Positions 53,505-62,474 of a stretch of DNA of 64,000 nucleotides are shown in pieces. The DNA is taken from the NCBI RefSeq assembly GCF_900142445.1, contig NZ_FRAV01000001.1:1-64000 (forward strand), given 5' to 3'. A program made the position numbers and the translations under genes. This DNA is from Chryseobacterium polytrichastri (GTDB taxonomy: Bacteria > Bacteroidota > Bacteroidia > Flavobacteriales > Weeksellaceae). Position 1 is the first letter of the stretch; every line of letters starts with the position of its first letter. The notes beneath the pieces are model-generated. The model was not told the origin of the DNA and searched no databases. It worked only from the letters and a program-made list of their open reading frames with translations.

Positions 53505-53586
53505 AAAATCAAAGATTTTCAGCAAATGTTATATTATATTAACCCTGTTAAAAATGTGCGTTCCTCAATTTTATCAAAGATAAAAT

Positions 53587-53642
53587 CCTTGCGCCTTAAA
53601 AGTATAAAGTTGTCAAAAAACTTTGCGCCTTTGCGAAAAACC
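53587..53642. repeat. GCGCAAAG-type repeat R3 (inverted)
   Basis: CCTTGCGCCTTAAAA and CTTTGCGCCTTTGCGAAAAA are inverted relative to R1 and R2. It ends 5 bp from the permease stop, marking the far edge of the inserted module. Confidence 0.75.
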
Positions 53643-53647
53643 AACAA

Positions 53648-54622
53648 TTAAATTTTATTTTGTTTCAAGAGCATCATCAATATCACAGGAATTCCAAATA
53701 TAGAGCTTATCACATTCAATGGGATTTGAGATTTTTCAGCAGCGATTGAAAATAATAACATCATCAGCATTCCCAAAAACATATTTAAAATCCATTGCTG
53801 CCACAGTTTTGCAGGATTGTAAACCAATCTGCAAAAATGAGGAACAATGATTCCTATAAATAAAATGGGGCCTAGAAATGCGGTAATAGAAGCGGAAAGT
53901 AGGGAAGAAGCTACAATGATTAATAATTTAAGTTGATTCAAATTTACTCCTAAACTTTGTGCGTATGAAGTTCCTAAAGAATTTCCAATGAGAGGTTTTA
54001 TCGTTTTAAAGCAGATAAATAATCCGATTAAAACTAATATCGATAAAACATAAATCTGATTTCTCGTTACCATATTATTCGCTCCGAAAGACCATAAAAT
54101 ATAATTTTTTAAACTTTGATTTTCTGCATAAAATTGAAGCAATGAAACAATGGCTCCAGCAAATGCAGAAACCAAAAATCCGAAAATAATAAGATAAGAT
54201 TTATCCCGAAATTTATTCGACATTGATAATAAAACCAACATTAAAGCTAGACTTCCACCAATAGCAGATAAACTCAAAAAACTATTTTGAAGAAATTCGG
54301 GAAGAGAAATATTGTAGGAAAAAAAGATATAAAAGGCAACAGACAAACTAGCGACAGAGGTTATTCCTAAAATATCTGGTCCTGCCAATGGATTTTGAAA
54401 ATATTCCTGCATTAAAAAACCGGAAGTAGGAATTGAGATTCCGGCTAGAAGCATCACTAAAACTCGGTTGATACGAATTTCGGCAATTTGATTATTTTCG
54501 GAGTTCAGGAAAAAATCCTGAAAGTTGAGACTTAAAAATCCTGTGTTCAGATTAATGATCGCAGTAATAATAATGGCGATTAAAAATAGTAAACACAGGA
54601 TTTTGAATTTATTTGACATCAT
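53648..54622 (-). CDS. FecCD-family ABC transporter permease
   Basis: This 324-aa integral membrane protein has nine to ten hydrophobic helices and FecCD hallmarks: RVLVMLLAGISIPTSGFLMQEYFQNPLAGPDILGIT near the N-terminus, GNSLGTSYAQSLGVNLNQLKLL (the ATPase-coupling helix) and ITAFLGPILFIGIIVPHFCRL. It imports iron chelates, haem or B12 together with the ATPase at 52021-52944. The thioredoxin-like gene is 21 bp upstream on the same strand. Confidence 0.92.
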   Translation of the reverse strand: MMSNKFKILCLLFLIAIIITAIINLNTGFLSLNFQDFFLNSENNQIAEIRINRVLVMLLAGISIPTSGFLMQEYFQNPLAGPDILGITSVASLSVAFYIFFSYNISLPEFLQNSFLSLSAIGGSLALMLVLLSMSNKFRDKSYLIIFGFLVSAFAGAIVSLLQFYAENQSLKNYILWSFGANNMVTRNQIYVLSILVLIGLFICFKTIKPLIGNSLGTSYAQSLGVNLNQLKLLIIVASSLLSASITAFLGPILFIGIIVPHFCRLVYNPAKLWQQWILNMFLGMLMMLLFSIAAEKSQIPLNVISSIFGIPVILMMLLKQNKI

Positions 54623-54643
54623 TCAGAAAGAATTCTGTAAGAT

Positions 54644-55207
54644 TTATTTTAGCAAAGATTTTATTTTAGAATCTAATTCCTCAGGAGTAATCATTCCTAA
54701 AGATTCTTCAGTTTTATCACCTTTTCTCATATAGGTAAAAGGGATTGCGCTACCGTCCCATTTGGTAAAGTTGCTTTTGAAAAAGTTAGCATCCAGAAGT
54801 TTACCGTCAAGCAAGAGGGTGTTTTCACGAATACCATGTTCGTCTACAAAACGGGGAACATCTGTATTCCAAACATCTTTATTGTCAACACTTACGAAAG
54901 TAATTTTTACAGGTTTTCCTTTTAGCTCTGCTATCTTCTCTTTAAAATGTGGGATTTCTTTTACACACGGTCCGCACCAAGTGGCAAAGAAATTAGTTAC
55001 ATATAAAGTATCGTTTTTAGTTTTTAAATAGTCAGAAGCCTGCTGTGTTGTTAAAACTTTTAATGGTAAAGCAGAAGAAGCTGGTTCTGTATTTTGTGAA
55101 ACTGTAACACTATCTGTACTATTTGCGTTATCATCAGTTTTCTGACTTTCTTTTTTACAACTCGAAAGTGCAACGAGAACAATCGTGGATAAAATTATCT
55201 TCCTCAT
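54644..55207 (-). CDS. Thioredoxin-like lipoprotein (TlpA/ResA type)
   Basis: This 187-aa protein has a lipoprotein signal (MRKIILSTIVLVALSSC, Cys17), a Ser/Thr/Asn-rich spacer and a thioredoxin fold with the active site FFATWCGPCVKEIPHFKEKI and the cis-Pro region GSAIPFTYMRKG. Such proteins reduce disulphides in the periplasm, for example in cytochrome c assembly. It lies just upstream of the FecCD permease on the same strand and diverges from the PaaE-like gene with 32 bp between starts. Confidence 0.9.
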   Translation of the reverse strand: MRKIILSTIVLVALSSCKKESQKTDDNANSTDSVTVSQNTEPASSALPLKVLTTQQASDYLKTKNDTLYVTNFFATWCGPCVKEIPHFKEKIAELKGKPVKITFVSVDNKDVWNTDVPRFVDEHGIRENTLLLDGKLLDANFFKSNFTKWDGSAIPFTYMRKGDKTEESLGMITPEELDSKIKSLLK

Positions 55208-55239
55208 AAATTATTTTTTAGCTATTTTTGAATTGAAGT

Positions 55240-56364
55240 ATGGAACAACAAATCTATAAAGGGAAACTGACACAGTTTCATCGGCTAAAAATAACGAAAA
55301 AGGAAGAACTTACCAAAAATACTTTTTCTCTGGAATTTGAGATTCCTGAGAGCCTGCAGGAAAATTTTGAATTTGAAGCCGGGCAGTTTGTAAGTGTGAA
55401 ATTTCTGTCTCATGGTAAAGAAGTTATTAATGATTATTCAATGACCTCGGCTCCTTATGAAAAAAAAATAAGTTTAGGAATAAAAATTACTTCTCCGGAT
55501 GGAGCAACTTCACAATTGTTTAAAAACTATCATGTAGGAGATGAATTGCTTGTGAGTGAACCGAGCGGAAGATTTACATTGGTTTCTAAACCTCATGAGT
55601 TCAGAACAATCGTTGCTTTTGCAGCAGGAATAGGAATTACTCCAATATTAAGTCATTTTAAAAATATCCTTCATACCGAACCAAGAACAAGATTGTTTCT
55701 TTTCTTTGGAAATAAGAATTCGGAAGAATTAGTATATAAAGAATGGCTGGATAATCTTGCTAAAACATGTGGTGACAGATTGCAAATTTTTTATTTCTTT
55801 TCTCGGGAAAAAACGGCTGATCAATTCTTTTACGGAAGATTAGATGCTAAGAAATTGAATTTAATTATTAATCAAATTCTACATTTAGATGATACGGATG
55901 AAGAATCTACGATCTGGGATGCGGTGGATGAAGTATTGATTTGTGGAAAAGGAGAAATGATCAAGACGCTTGCTAATGCATGTTATCACCACGGAATTCC
56001 TAAGAAAAATATTCACTTTGAACTTTTTGAAGAATTTAATGATGATATTTATCCTATAGAAAAAGAGTTTCCTTTAATTGAAAATGTTGAAGTAGATTTT
56101 AAGATGTTCGGAAAAGAGTATCATACAGAATTGCCGAATAATAGAGAGAAAATTCTTCAGCAATTATTAATTCAAAAATTTTCTGTTCCGTATTCCTGCA
56201 AATCAGGGATTTGCGGAAGCTGCGAATGTTATCTTGAAGAAGGAGAGGTAGAATTGCTGGAAAATGAATATTTAACAGAAAAAGAAGAAGCGCAGGGTAA
56301 AATATTAGCTTGCATGTCTATTGCAAAAACTAAAAAAATAAAGCTTAACTTTGATCTCATTTGA
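55240..56364 (+). CDS. PaaE-like ferredoxin-NAD(P)H reductase with [2Fe-2S] domain
   Basis: This 374-aa electron-transfer protein has an FAD-binding domain (AGQFVSVKFL, VINDYSMTSAP), an NAD(P) domain (VAFAAGIGITPILSHF, EVLICGKGEM) and a C-terminal plant-type ferredoxin domain with CKSGICGSCECYL and a fourth Cys in ILACMS. PaaE feeds electrons to a phenylacetyl-CoA epoxidase, but no paa genes are seen here, so its partner is unknown. The last codons overlap the next gene by 4 bp. Confidence 0.9.
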   Translation: MEQQIYKGKLTQFHRLKITKKEELTKNTFSLEFEIPESLQENFEFEAGQFVSVKFLSHGKEVINDYSMTSAPYEKKISLGIKITSPDGATSQLFKNYHVGDELLVSEPSGRFTLVSKPHEFRTIVAFAAGIGITPILSHFKNILHTEPRTRLFLFFGNKNSEELVYKEWLDNLAKTCGDRLQIFYFFSREKTADQFFYGRLDAKKLNLIINQILHLDDTDEESTIWDAVDEVLICGKGEMIKTLANACYHHGIPKKNIHFELFEEFNDDIYPIEKEFPLIENVEVDFKMFGKEYHTELPNNREKILQQLLIQKFSVPYSCKSGICGSCECYLEEGEVELLENEYLTEKEEAQGKILACMSIAKTKKIKLNFDLI

Positions 56365-56978
56365 GAGTCTTAAAAAACATATTTAACCTTACATTTATAT
56401 CAGTAGAAATTGTAGTTTTACTGATATGTCTGGCTAATGCATGGGTTTTTGCACTTACAGGAGGACGAACATATACTAAGATTTCTAAAATTCCACCAAG
56501 GGAAATTGCTTTGGTTTTAGGGACATCGCCCAAAATGAGATCGGGAATGGCTAATCCTTATTTTACGAAAAGAATGGATGCTACGGCACTACTTTATCAT
56601 CATGGAAAGATCAAACAGATTATCGTAAGTGGAGAAAAAAGCAAAGGCTATAATGAGCCAGCCGCTATGAAAAACTATCTTGTTTTTCAGGAAGGTGTTC
56701 CCGAAGAAATCATCACTGAAGATCCAAAAGGTTTTAATACCTATAAAAGTATTTTAAGATGTAAAGATGTTTACAAAAAAGACAATGTGATTATTGTATC
56801 ACAAGGTTTTCATAATCTTCGAGCCTTATTTTTTGCAAGAAATAATAATATGAATGCATTAGGTTTTGATGCTCAGGATGTTAATAAGCCCGAAAGTTTC
56901 TACAGAAATCAATCCAGAGAGATTCTCGCCAGAGTGATTGCTGTAGTGTATTTTATATTGGGAATCTCTCCTGATTAG
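56361..56978 (+). CDS. SanA/YdcF-like (DUF218) membrane protein
   Basis: This 205-aa protein starts at TTG (56361), overlapping the reductase stop in TTGA, which indicates translational coupling. It has one N-terminal membrane helix (VEIVVLLICLANAWVFAL) and a DUF218 domain: IALVLGTSPKM, KQIIVSGEKSKGYNEPAAMKNYL, EDPKGFNTYKSI and VIIVSQGFHNLRALFFAR. SanA-type proteins act in envelope permeability; the catalytic role is unknown. The end overlaps the convergent tamL gene by 4 bp. Confidence 0.88.
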   Translation: MRVLKNIFNLTFISVEIVVLLICLANAWVFALTGGRTYTKISKIPPREIALVLGTSPKMRSGMANPYFTKRMDATALLYHHGKIKQIIVSGEKSKGYNEPAAMKNYLVFQEGVPEEIITEDPKGFNTYKSILRCKDVYKKDNVIIVSQGFHNLRALFFARNNNMNALGFDAQDVNKPESFYRNQSREILARVIAVVYFILGISPD

Positions 56979-59575
56979 AAAGGATATCCGAATGCGATGT
57001 TCAAAGTAGGCTTGAAAGGCTGGAAGTCTTTCAATCTCCATCTATCACCTTGAGCCTTGTTGGGGTCGTAAATTTTATAAGCAAAATCTAGCCTAAGGGT
57101 AATATAAGCAACATTCACTCTTAATCCGAAACCACTACCAACACCCATTTGACCTAAAAATTTATTGAATTTAAATTCATCTCCATAGCCATCATTTTGG
57201 TTACGAAGACTCCATGTGTTACCAATATCCGTAAAAATAGCTCCTTCATACATGTCACTGAAAGGAAGCCTGTATTCAATATTGGTCGTTAATTTTACAT
57301 TGTCTGTCATGTATGTACGCACTCTTTCATCAACCTGGGAATCAGAAGGCCCTAATCCTCCATAAGCAACCCAAGCTCTGATATCATTTGAACCTCCATT
57401 GAAATAAGACCTGATAACAGGCATTGAAGAAGAATTCCCATAAGGAATACCCAAACCAATAAATTGGCGTAATACTAATGTTTGATTGCCATTGAATTTG
57501 AAATATTTTCTTACATCAAAATCAAATTTGATGAATTGCGCATAAGGAATTCCGAAAATGGTTCTTTCCGGATTGGTTACAATACCACCATCATTTCTTT
57601 TCTTATTGAATATACTCAATGCATTTCCTGCTAATTCTACTTTTCCATTGAAATAGAATGCATTGGGGTAATCTTTTTTCCCTATTTCATTATAAACAAA
57701 ATTATAGATCAGAGAAGAAATAATTACATCCTGAGTCTGTCTATCTTTATTTATTAATGTTCCTGTAAATGCAATTAAGCGGTCAGCTCCTGCCTGATCC
57801 AAAGTTCCACGATATTCTTCATCTAGCAATATCTTTTGTGAAACCTGATCACTTGTAAGCATACCAGCAGTATATTCTTGCCCAATTTGAGAATGAAGCT
57901 GAAAATAGTTACGAAAAACCTCATCTCGTATTATTCTATCATTGGCGAAATAATCATAATAGGCATCTTTATTCTTTGTTAAACTTAGCTGTGTATTAAA
58001 AAGGGTAAGTCTGTGAGAAACTTTGTCGTTTACTGTAGCAAAATAATTTAATCCCGTATTAAAGTTTACCCTTCCCAAGCCAATATTATTTTGAACGGCC
58101 GCCCCTAGAACAATAGAAGATGTAGGGCTATATCTTTTAGGAATGAATTTATAATAATCAAAAGGAATCAATAATCTAGGGAAATTAAGAGAGGCTTGTG
58201 CAGAAATCTCATATGCTAAAACTCTTTGGCTGATATCTTTTGTACTTCTTATAGAACCAAAAGTTCCGGAAAGACTTGTTGAAAGGTTTTCTGCACCATT
58301 GAAAATATTTCTTGTAGTTAAATCTACGGAAGGAGAGATTCCTAAGTTTAATAACTGGGAATAGTTAACATCCGTTCCTAATTTCAACTCATATTTTGGA
58401 AGTGGTTTTAGTAAATACATGACATCAATAATACTGTCATTTGGAGATGTTCCGCCACCGTGTCTCAAAGAATCTTTTGCTTTCAGGATACTGAAGTTAT
58501 TCATTGATAAAATATTTCTCTTGGTAAGATCTAGTTTTTTTTGATCATACACTTGTTTATTGGCAACAATAATGGACCTCCAAATAGACCGGGTTTTATA
58601 TTGATTGTTTATTTTATGAAATCTGATACCTCTTAAGCTATCTTTAGTAGTCCTTTTAGGGTACTCATTAGCTTCATCTACAATAGCAACGTCTATATTT
58701 CCTATGGTGGCCTTTTTATATGGGGTATCTAAAGAGTCTTTATGGATCTCAAGAGTCAGAGGAATCTGTTTTCTGCTTTTTAAAGAATCTGCTACAAAAT
58801 AAATTTCATCATTCAGATTATTAAATTTGTAATATCCATAATCTCTCATGAGATCGGTAATTCTTGTAACTTCTTTTTCAAGAACGGTCTGATCTAGAAC
58901 TTTCCCTGACCTTACAAGACTTTGATGGATTTTTTCTCTATAGATTCCTTTAATTGTAGGGTCCGAAATATTATAATAATACTCTTTGATTAGAGAAGGA
59001 TCTTTATGTGCTATAAAATAGGTGACAGCTGCTTTTTTAGAAGCCGAATCTAATGCCTGCTTAAACTTTACATCAGCATCCCAATATCCTCGATAGGTTA
59101 ATCTTTTCTTAATAGATTCAGCACTTTTTTCAGTTTTAGTTTGATCCAGGATTACGGGTGGTGAGCCCCAATTGTGATACAATCTATCAATTAACAGATT
59201 TTTTCCCACGCTGCTTTTCATGTTATATTTAATGAAAAGAGAATCTCTTAATTTCTGATCTCTCATTTCATTAGGATAGGTCATGTATTCATTAAGAATG
59301 GTGTCGTATTTAGGATTTGCTGCATTGTATAGCCATAAACCTAAAGGCATGAAAAGAAATTGCTTCTTATTTGGCTTTTGCTGAACATAATTTTTCAGTT
59401 CACTATCGAAAAGATCTTTCTTGTCTTCAAACTCAAAATTGTTTTGGGTAAGCAAATATTCACCATTCGGAACTTTCTTTGTTGTACTACAAGCATAAAG
59501 AAGACCAACAAATGTTGCAAATGAGATAATTTTATAATATTTTTGAGGAGAATTCTTATAATGCTTACAGCTCAT
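56975..59575 (-). CDS. tamL: BamA/TamA-family outer-membrane lipoprotein (TamL)
   Basis: This 866-aa protein has a lipoprotein-type signal (FVGLLYACSTTKKVP, Cys about 29), POTRA-like domains in the N-terminal half (SIKKRLTYRGYWDADVKFKQAL; VTRITDLMRDYGYYKF) and a 16-strand Omp85-type barrel with the GGSNDIRAW and RVNVAYITLRLDFAYKI regions. A lipidated TamA-like Omp85 is the TamL form specific to Bacteroidota, where it acts with a TamB-like partner in outer-membrane homeostasis. No tamB is in the window. The start is shared head-on with the methyltransferase gene, overlapping by about 15 bp. Confidence 0.85.
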   Translation of the reverse strand: MSCKHYKNSPQKYYKIISFATFVGLLYACSTTKKVPNGEYLLTQNNFEFEDKKDLFDSELKNYVQQKPNKKQFLFMPLGLWLYNAANPKYDTILNEYMTYPNEMRDQKLRDSLFIKYNMKSSVGKNLLIDRLYHNWGSPPVILDQTKTEKSAESIKKRLTYRGYWDADVKFKQALDSASKKAAVTYFIAHKDPSLIKEYYYNISDPTIKGIYREKIHQSLVRSGKVLDQTVLEKEVTRITDLMRDYGYYKFNNLNDEIYFVADSLKSRKQIPLTLEIHKDSLDTPYKKATIGNIDVAIVDEANEYPKRTTKDSLRGIRFHKINNQYKTRSIWRSIIVANKQVYDQKKLDLTKRNILSMNNFSILKAKDSLRHGGGTSPNDSIIDVMYLLKPLPKYELKLGTDVNYSQLLNLGISPSVDLTTRNIFNGAENLSTSLSGTFGSIRSTKDISQRVLAYEISAQASLNFPRLLIPFDYYKFIPKRYSPTSSIVLGAAVQNNIGLGRVNFNTGLNYFATVNDKVSHRLTLFNTQLSLTKNKDAYYDYFANDRIIRDEVFRNYFQLHSQIGQEYTAGMLTSDQVSQKILLDEEYRGTLDQAGADRLIAFTGTLINKDRQTQDVIISSLIYNFVYNEIGKKDYPNAFYFNGKVELAGNALSIFNKKRNDGGIVTNPERTIFGIPYAQFIKFDFDVRKYFKFNGNQTLVLRQFIGLGIPYGNSSSMPVIRSYFNGGSNDIRAWVAYGGLGPSDSQVDERVRTYMTDNVKLTTNIEYRLPFSDMYEGAIFTDIGNTWSLRNQNDGYGDEFKFNKFLGQMGVGSGFGLRVNVAYITLRLDFAYKIYDPNKAQGDRWRLKDFQPFKPTLNIAFGYPF

Positions 59576-60286
59576 ACAATAAAAATTTTACAGACTTTAG
59601 ATAAAAAGAAGTTCAGACAAAAATACAATTTGTTTTTGGTTGAGGGTAATAAAATCATTTGCGAACTTTTTAATTCTAACTTTAAAATTAAAGAAATATT
59701 CTCTACCGATCCTCAAAAATTGGACCGTACAGATGTACCCATTACTCATGTATCTGAAAATGAGTTGAAAAAAATTAGTTTCCTGAAAAATCCTAAAGAC
59801 TCCGTGGCTCTTTGCTATTTAAAAACGGAAGAAAAATTTGAAGATCAAAATGTTCAACTTGTGTTGGATGGAATTCAGGATCCCGGAAATTTAGGCACAA
59901 TAATTCGATTGGCAGATTGGTTCGGGATAGAACAGATTATTTGCAGCGAAGATACGGTAGATGTCTATAATCCTAAAGTAATCATGTCGACTATGGGATC
60001 TTTTACCAGAGTAAATGTAGTTTATACAGATCTTGTAGAATATCTTTCCGAAACAAAAAATGTGAATATTGGAACAGATATGGAAGGAGAAAATATTTAT
60101 ACCTTTCAAAAACCTGAGAAATTTAATCTCATTCTAGGTAATGAAGGCAATGGAATGCGTCCTGAAACTGAAAAATTACTTCAGAAAAGCATTAGTATTC
60201 CGAGATTTGGAAAGTCTCAATCTACGGAAAGTCTGAATGTTTCAATGGCGGCAGGAATTATCTTAGGACAACTCTTCAGAGTTTGA
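59561..60286 (+). CDS. TrmH/SpoU-family RNA 2'-O-methyltransferase
   Basis: From the ATG at 59561 (GAGGAG 11 bp before it) it encodes 241 aa. The N-terminal L30e-like substrate domain (KFRQKYNLFLVEGNKIICELF) is followed by the SPOUT knot with the three SpoU motifs: DGIQDPGNLGTIIRLADWFG, LILGNEGNGMRPE and ISIPRFGKSQSTESLNVSMAAGI. It methylates ribose in rRNA or tRNA using SAM. The frame opens 6 codons earlier at 59543. Its start overlaps the divergent tamL start. Confidence 0.9.
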   Translation: MLTAHTIKILQTLDKKKFRQKYNLFLVEGNKIICELFNSNFKIKEIFSTDPQKLDRTDVPITHVSENELKKISFLKNPKDSVALCYLKTEEKFEDQNVQLVLDGIQDPGNLGTIIRLADWFGIEQIICSEDTVDVYNPKVIMSTMGSFTRVNVVYTDLVEYLSETKNVNIGTDMEGENIYTFQKPEKFNLILGNEGNGMRPETEKLLQKSISIPRFGKSQSTESLNVSMAAGIILGQLFRV

Positions 60287-60302
60287 TAATAGTTAAAGTA
60301 AT

Positions 60303-60368
60303 AGGGTTTTAGTGTCGGAGGGTTGTAGAGTTTTGTTTAACTACTCTTAAATTCGACACTAAAACTCT
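60303..60368. terminator. Bidirectional hairpin between convergent genes
   Basis: AGGGTTTTAGTGTCG (60303-60317) pairs with CGACACTAAAACTCT (60354-60368) with one mismatch. It lies between the methyltransferase and the convergent stress trio. The loop is large (36 nt). Confidence 0.55.
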
Positions 60369-60374
60369 ATACTA

Positions 60375-60872
60375 TTATATAAGTTGTTCCATGCTTGAAA
60401 CGCTTTTACTTTTTTGATAGCTTTCTAATTTCTTTCTTACGAATTTTAAAGCAATAGGAGCGAGGTAAATCATTGCAGCGCCCAAAATCTTTTTCTTCCA
60501 GTTGGGACTGCTCATATTTTTCTTGGCATAGTTTCCTACCAATGCAGCAACTCCAAGTTTAATGATACTGTCTACAGCATTTCCTTTAAATGCAGAACTC
60601 GCAAGACTCATTGCTGAGTTTCTGTTGATCAACATATCTTTAACCTCTGAGGTTAGTTGTTTGGCGATAACGTCTTTTCTGAGAACAATTTTTTCATCGC
60701 CTTCTTCATCTGTTTTTTCCTGCAGATACTGATCTGTTAAACCATTTGTAAATGCACTTAAACTTTCTTTTGTGTTTTTAAAAGTCAGTAAATTTTCTAA
60801 ATCACTGATTTCACCTTTTAACAAATTTTTCTTAGTTCTTAATTCTTGTAAGCTTTCGTAATTTCTGCCCAT
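60375..60872 (-). CDS. Uncharacterised protein, third gene of stress trio
   Basis: This 165-aa helical protein has a coiled-coil start (ESLQELRTKKNLLKGEISDLENLL) and a C-terminal half with two short hydrophobic stretches (SIIKLGVAALVGNYAKK; ILGAAMIYLAPIALKFV), probably membrane-associated. I recognise no family. It starts 3 bp after the holin-like gene, so the two are coupled. Confidence 0.7.
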   Translation of the reverse strand: MGRNYESLQELRTKKNLLKGEISDLENLLTFKNTKESLSAFTNGLTDQYLQEKTDEEGDEKIVLRKDVIAKQLTSEVKDMLINRNSAMSLASSAFKGNAVDSIIKLGVAALVGNYAKKNMSSPNWKKKILGAAMIYLAPIALKFVRKKLESYQKSKSVSSMEQLI

Positions 60873-60875
60873 AGT

Positions 60876-61187
60876 TTAATGATTTAAAAATTTAATAACT
60901 TGATCTGCCACAGAGTTTACAATTCTATTTTTGAAGGCAATAATAAAGATCATGACTAAAAAATAAAATGCAGCAACAATTAAAAATCCATATGATGTAT
61001 TATCAAGGGCTTTACCAATAAGGAATGCAATTCCGAAATTAAAGAGAATAATAAAAAAGGTAAAAGCAATAATCAATACAACAAGATAAGTGATAATACC
61101 TGCAGAGAGTGATGACTTTTCAGTAGCTTCAATCTTCAGAAGATCTATTCTCTTAGATGCGTATTCTTTAATAGTTTCTATCATCAT
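60876..61187 (-). CDS. Holin-superfamily (DUF1469-like) membrane protein
   Basis: This 103-aa protein has an N-terminal amphipathic helix (IKEYASKRIDLLKIEATEKSSL) and two membrane segments (GIITYLVVLIIAFTFFIILFNFGIAF; YGFLIVAAFYFLVMIFIIAF), as in the phage-holin-like PF07332 group found in stress operons. Despite the name, these are usually chromosomal envelope proteins, not lysis proteins; no phage gene is nearby. It lies between the YtxH gene and the helical protein gene. Confidence 0.82.
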   Translation of the reverse strand: MMIETIKEYASKRIDLLKIEATEKSSLSAGIITYLVVLIIAFTFFIILFNFGIAFLIGKALDNTSYGFLIVAAFYFLVMIFIIAFKNRIVNSVADQVIKFLNH

Positions 61188-61205
61188 TGTTTTTTTTGAA
61201 ATTTA

Positions 61206-61238
61206 CAAAAAAAGGAACTTTCGTGCACAAAGTTCCTT
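61206..61238 (-). terminator. Terminator between YtxH and holin-like genes
   Basis: AAGGAACTTT (61212-61221) pairs perfectly with AAAGTTCCTT (61229-61238). On the minus strand a TTTTTTT run follows. It should end much of the YtxH transcript before the holin-like gene. Confidence 0.85.
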
Positions 61239-61267
61239 CTCATAATTTACTTCTAAAAATAAATTAT

Positions 61268-61618
61268 TTATTTTTTAAGATCATTTAATTCTGCTTCTAC
61301 ATTTTTTACTACATCTGTAGTTTTAGAAACAATTTGATCTTTATATTTATCATAACCATCTTTCATTGTATGAGCTACATTATTAGCTGTTTCTTTAAAA
61401 GTAGATGAAATATTACCATACTGGTCTTTCATTTTTTCAGAAACCTCCCCATACTTTTCTTTTGCTTGATCTTTAAGGTCGTTAGCTTTCGTTTTAATTT
61501 TTTTTCTTGTTTCTTTACCTTCTTCAGGAGCATAAAGCATTCCTAAGATTACACCTGCAGCAGCACCTGCAAGAAGTCCTGCTAATATACCCGCTGTATT
61601 TTTTTCTTTTCTAGACAT
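61268..61618 (-). CDS. YtxH-domain protein
   Basis: This 116-aa protein has one Gly/Ala-rich membrane segment (GILAGLLAGAAAGVILGMLYAPEEGKETR) and then a long charged helix (KIKTKANDLKDQAKEKYGEVSEKMKDQYGN), the YtxH layout linked to general stress responses. It heads the trio with the holin-like and helical proteins, but a terminator lies between it and the second gene, so it may be made in excess. Confidence 0.9.
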   Translation of the reverse strand: MSRKEKNTAGILAGLLAGAAAGVILGMLYAPEEGKETRKKIKTKANDLKDQAKEKYGEVSEKMKDQYGNISSTFKETANNVAHTMKDGYDKYKDQIVSKTTDVVKNVEAELNDLKK

Positions 61619-61715
61619 TTTTCGTTTTTTAAATAGTTAATAAATATTAGTTTTTTACGCTTTAAATCCTACAATTAATGTACCAAAACAGGCTGTTTTC
61701 TATTAAAAATTTTTA

Positions 61716-62387
61716 TTAATTTTTAATTCGGGAAAGAATAGTTTCAATAGTTTCTTTCTTTGTGAGGTTGGTGTTGTCTATTACAATGGCGTCATCTGCC
61801 TGCTTTAGAGGGGCAATTTCTCTTTCACTGTCAATTTTATCGCGGATAATAAGATTTTCCTTTACTTGTTGTTCATTGGCCTCAATGCCAAGGCTTAGCA
61901 ATTCGTTGTATCTTCTTTTTGTTCTTTCGTCTATACTTGCAGTAAGGAAAAATTTGAAGTCCGCATTTGGCAGAACTACTGTCCCGATGTCACGTCCGTC
62001 CATAATAATTCCGCCTTTCTCTGCCAAGGTACGCTGAGACTGAAGTAAAAAATCTCTTACTTCTTTTTGTTTAGCGACTAAACTTACGTTATCAGAAACC
62101 TGATTTGTTCTGATTTGTTTAGATATATCATTTTGATTAAGATAAAGAACCAATTCGCCATCATTATTTTTAAACTCTAGCTGAATTTGATCTAAAGAAG
62201 AAAAAAGTTTTTCAAGATTTACAGAACCTTTTTCGTCCAGGCAATGTTGTAATGCAAACCAAGTAACACCTCTGTAAAGTGCACCTGTATCCAGATGAAC
62301 AAGTCCTAGTTTATTGGCAATGACCTTGGAGATTGAACTTTTTCCGGTAGACGAGTACCCATCGATAGCTATTACAGGTTTTTTCAT
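61716..62387 (-). CDS. cmk: Cytidylate kinase
   Basis: This enzyme phosphorylates CMP and dCMP with ATP in pyrimidine nucleotide synthesis. At 223 aa it has the P-loop GYSSTGKSSISK, the DTGALYRGVTW substrate region, IMDGRDIGTVVLPNADFKFFLTAS and the lid RDKIDSEREIAPLKQADDAIVIDNT. It is on the same strand as porQ, 87 bp downstream of it, an order remembered from related flavobacteria. Confidence 0.95.
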   Translation of the reverse strand: MKKPVIAIDGYSSTGKSSISKVIANKLGLVHLDTGALYRGVTWFALQHCLDEKGSVNLEKLFSSLDQIQLEFKNNDGELVLYLNQNDISKQIRTNQVSDNVSLVAKQKEVRDFLLQSQRTLAEKGGIIMDGRDIGTVVLPNADFKFFLTASIDERTKRRYNELLSLGIEANEQQVKENLIIRDKIDSEREIAPLKQADDAIVIDNTNLTKKETIETILSRIKN

Positions 62388-62474
62388 ATCGCAAATTTCA
62401 AAATTTTTTCTGAAAAACCAATAGATACTAAGAAATTTTCTTCACTAAAATAAAAATTTCCTGATTCGAAAAAT

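Noticed and set aside
53424..53651. Plus-strand frame across the GCGCAAAG repeats
   Set aside because: It is made mainly of repeat sequence and lies antisense to the GxxExxY start; not a credible gene.
60876..61187. Prophage interpretation of the holin-like gene
   Set aside because: No phage structural, integrase or lysin genes are nearby, and the YtxH neighbour points to a chromosomal stress cluster.
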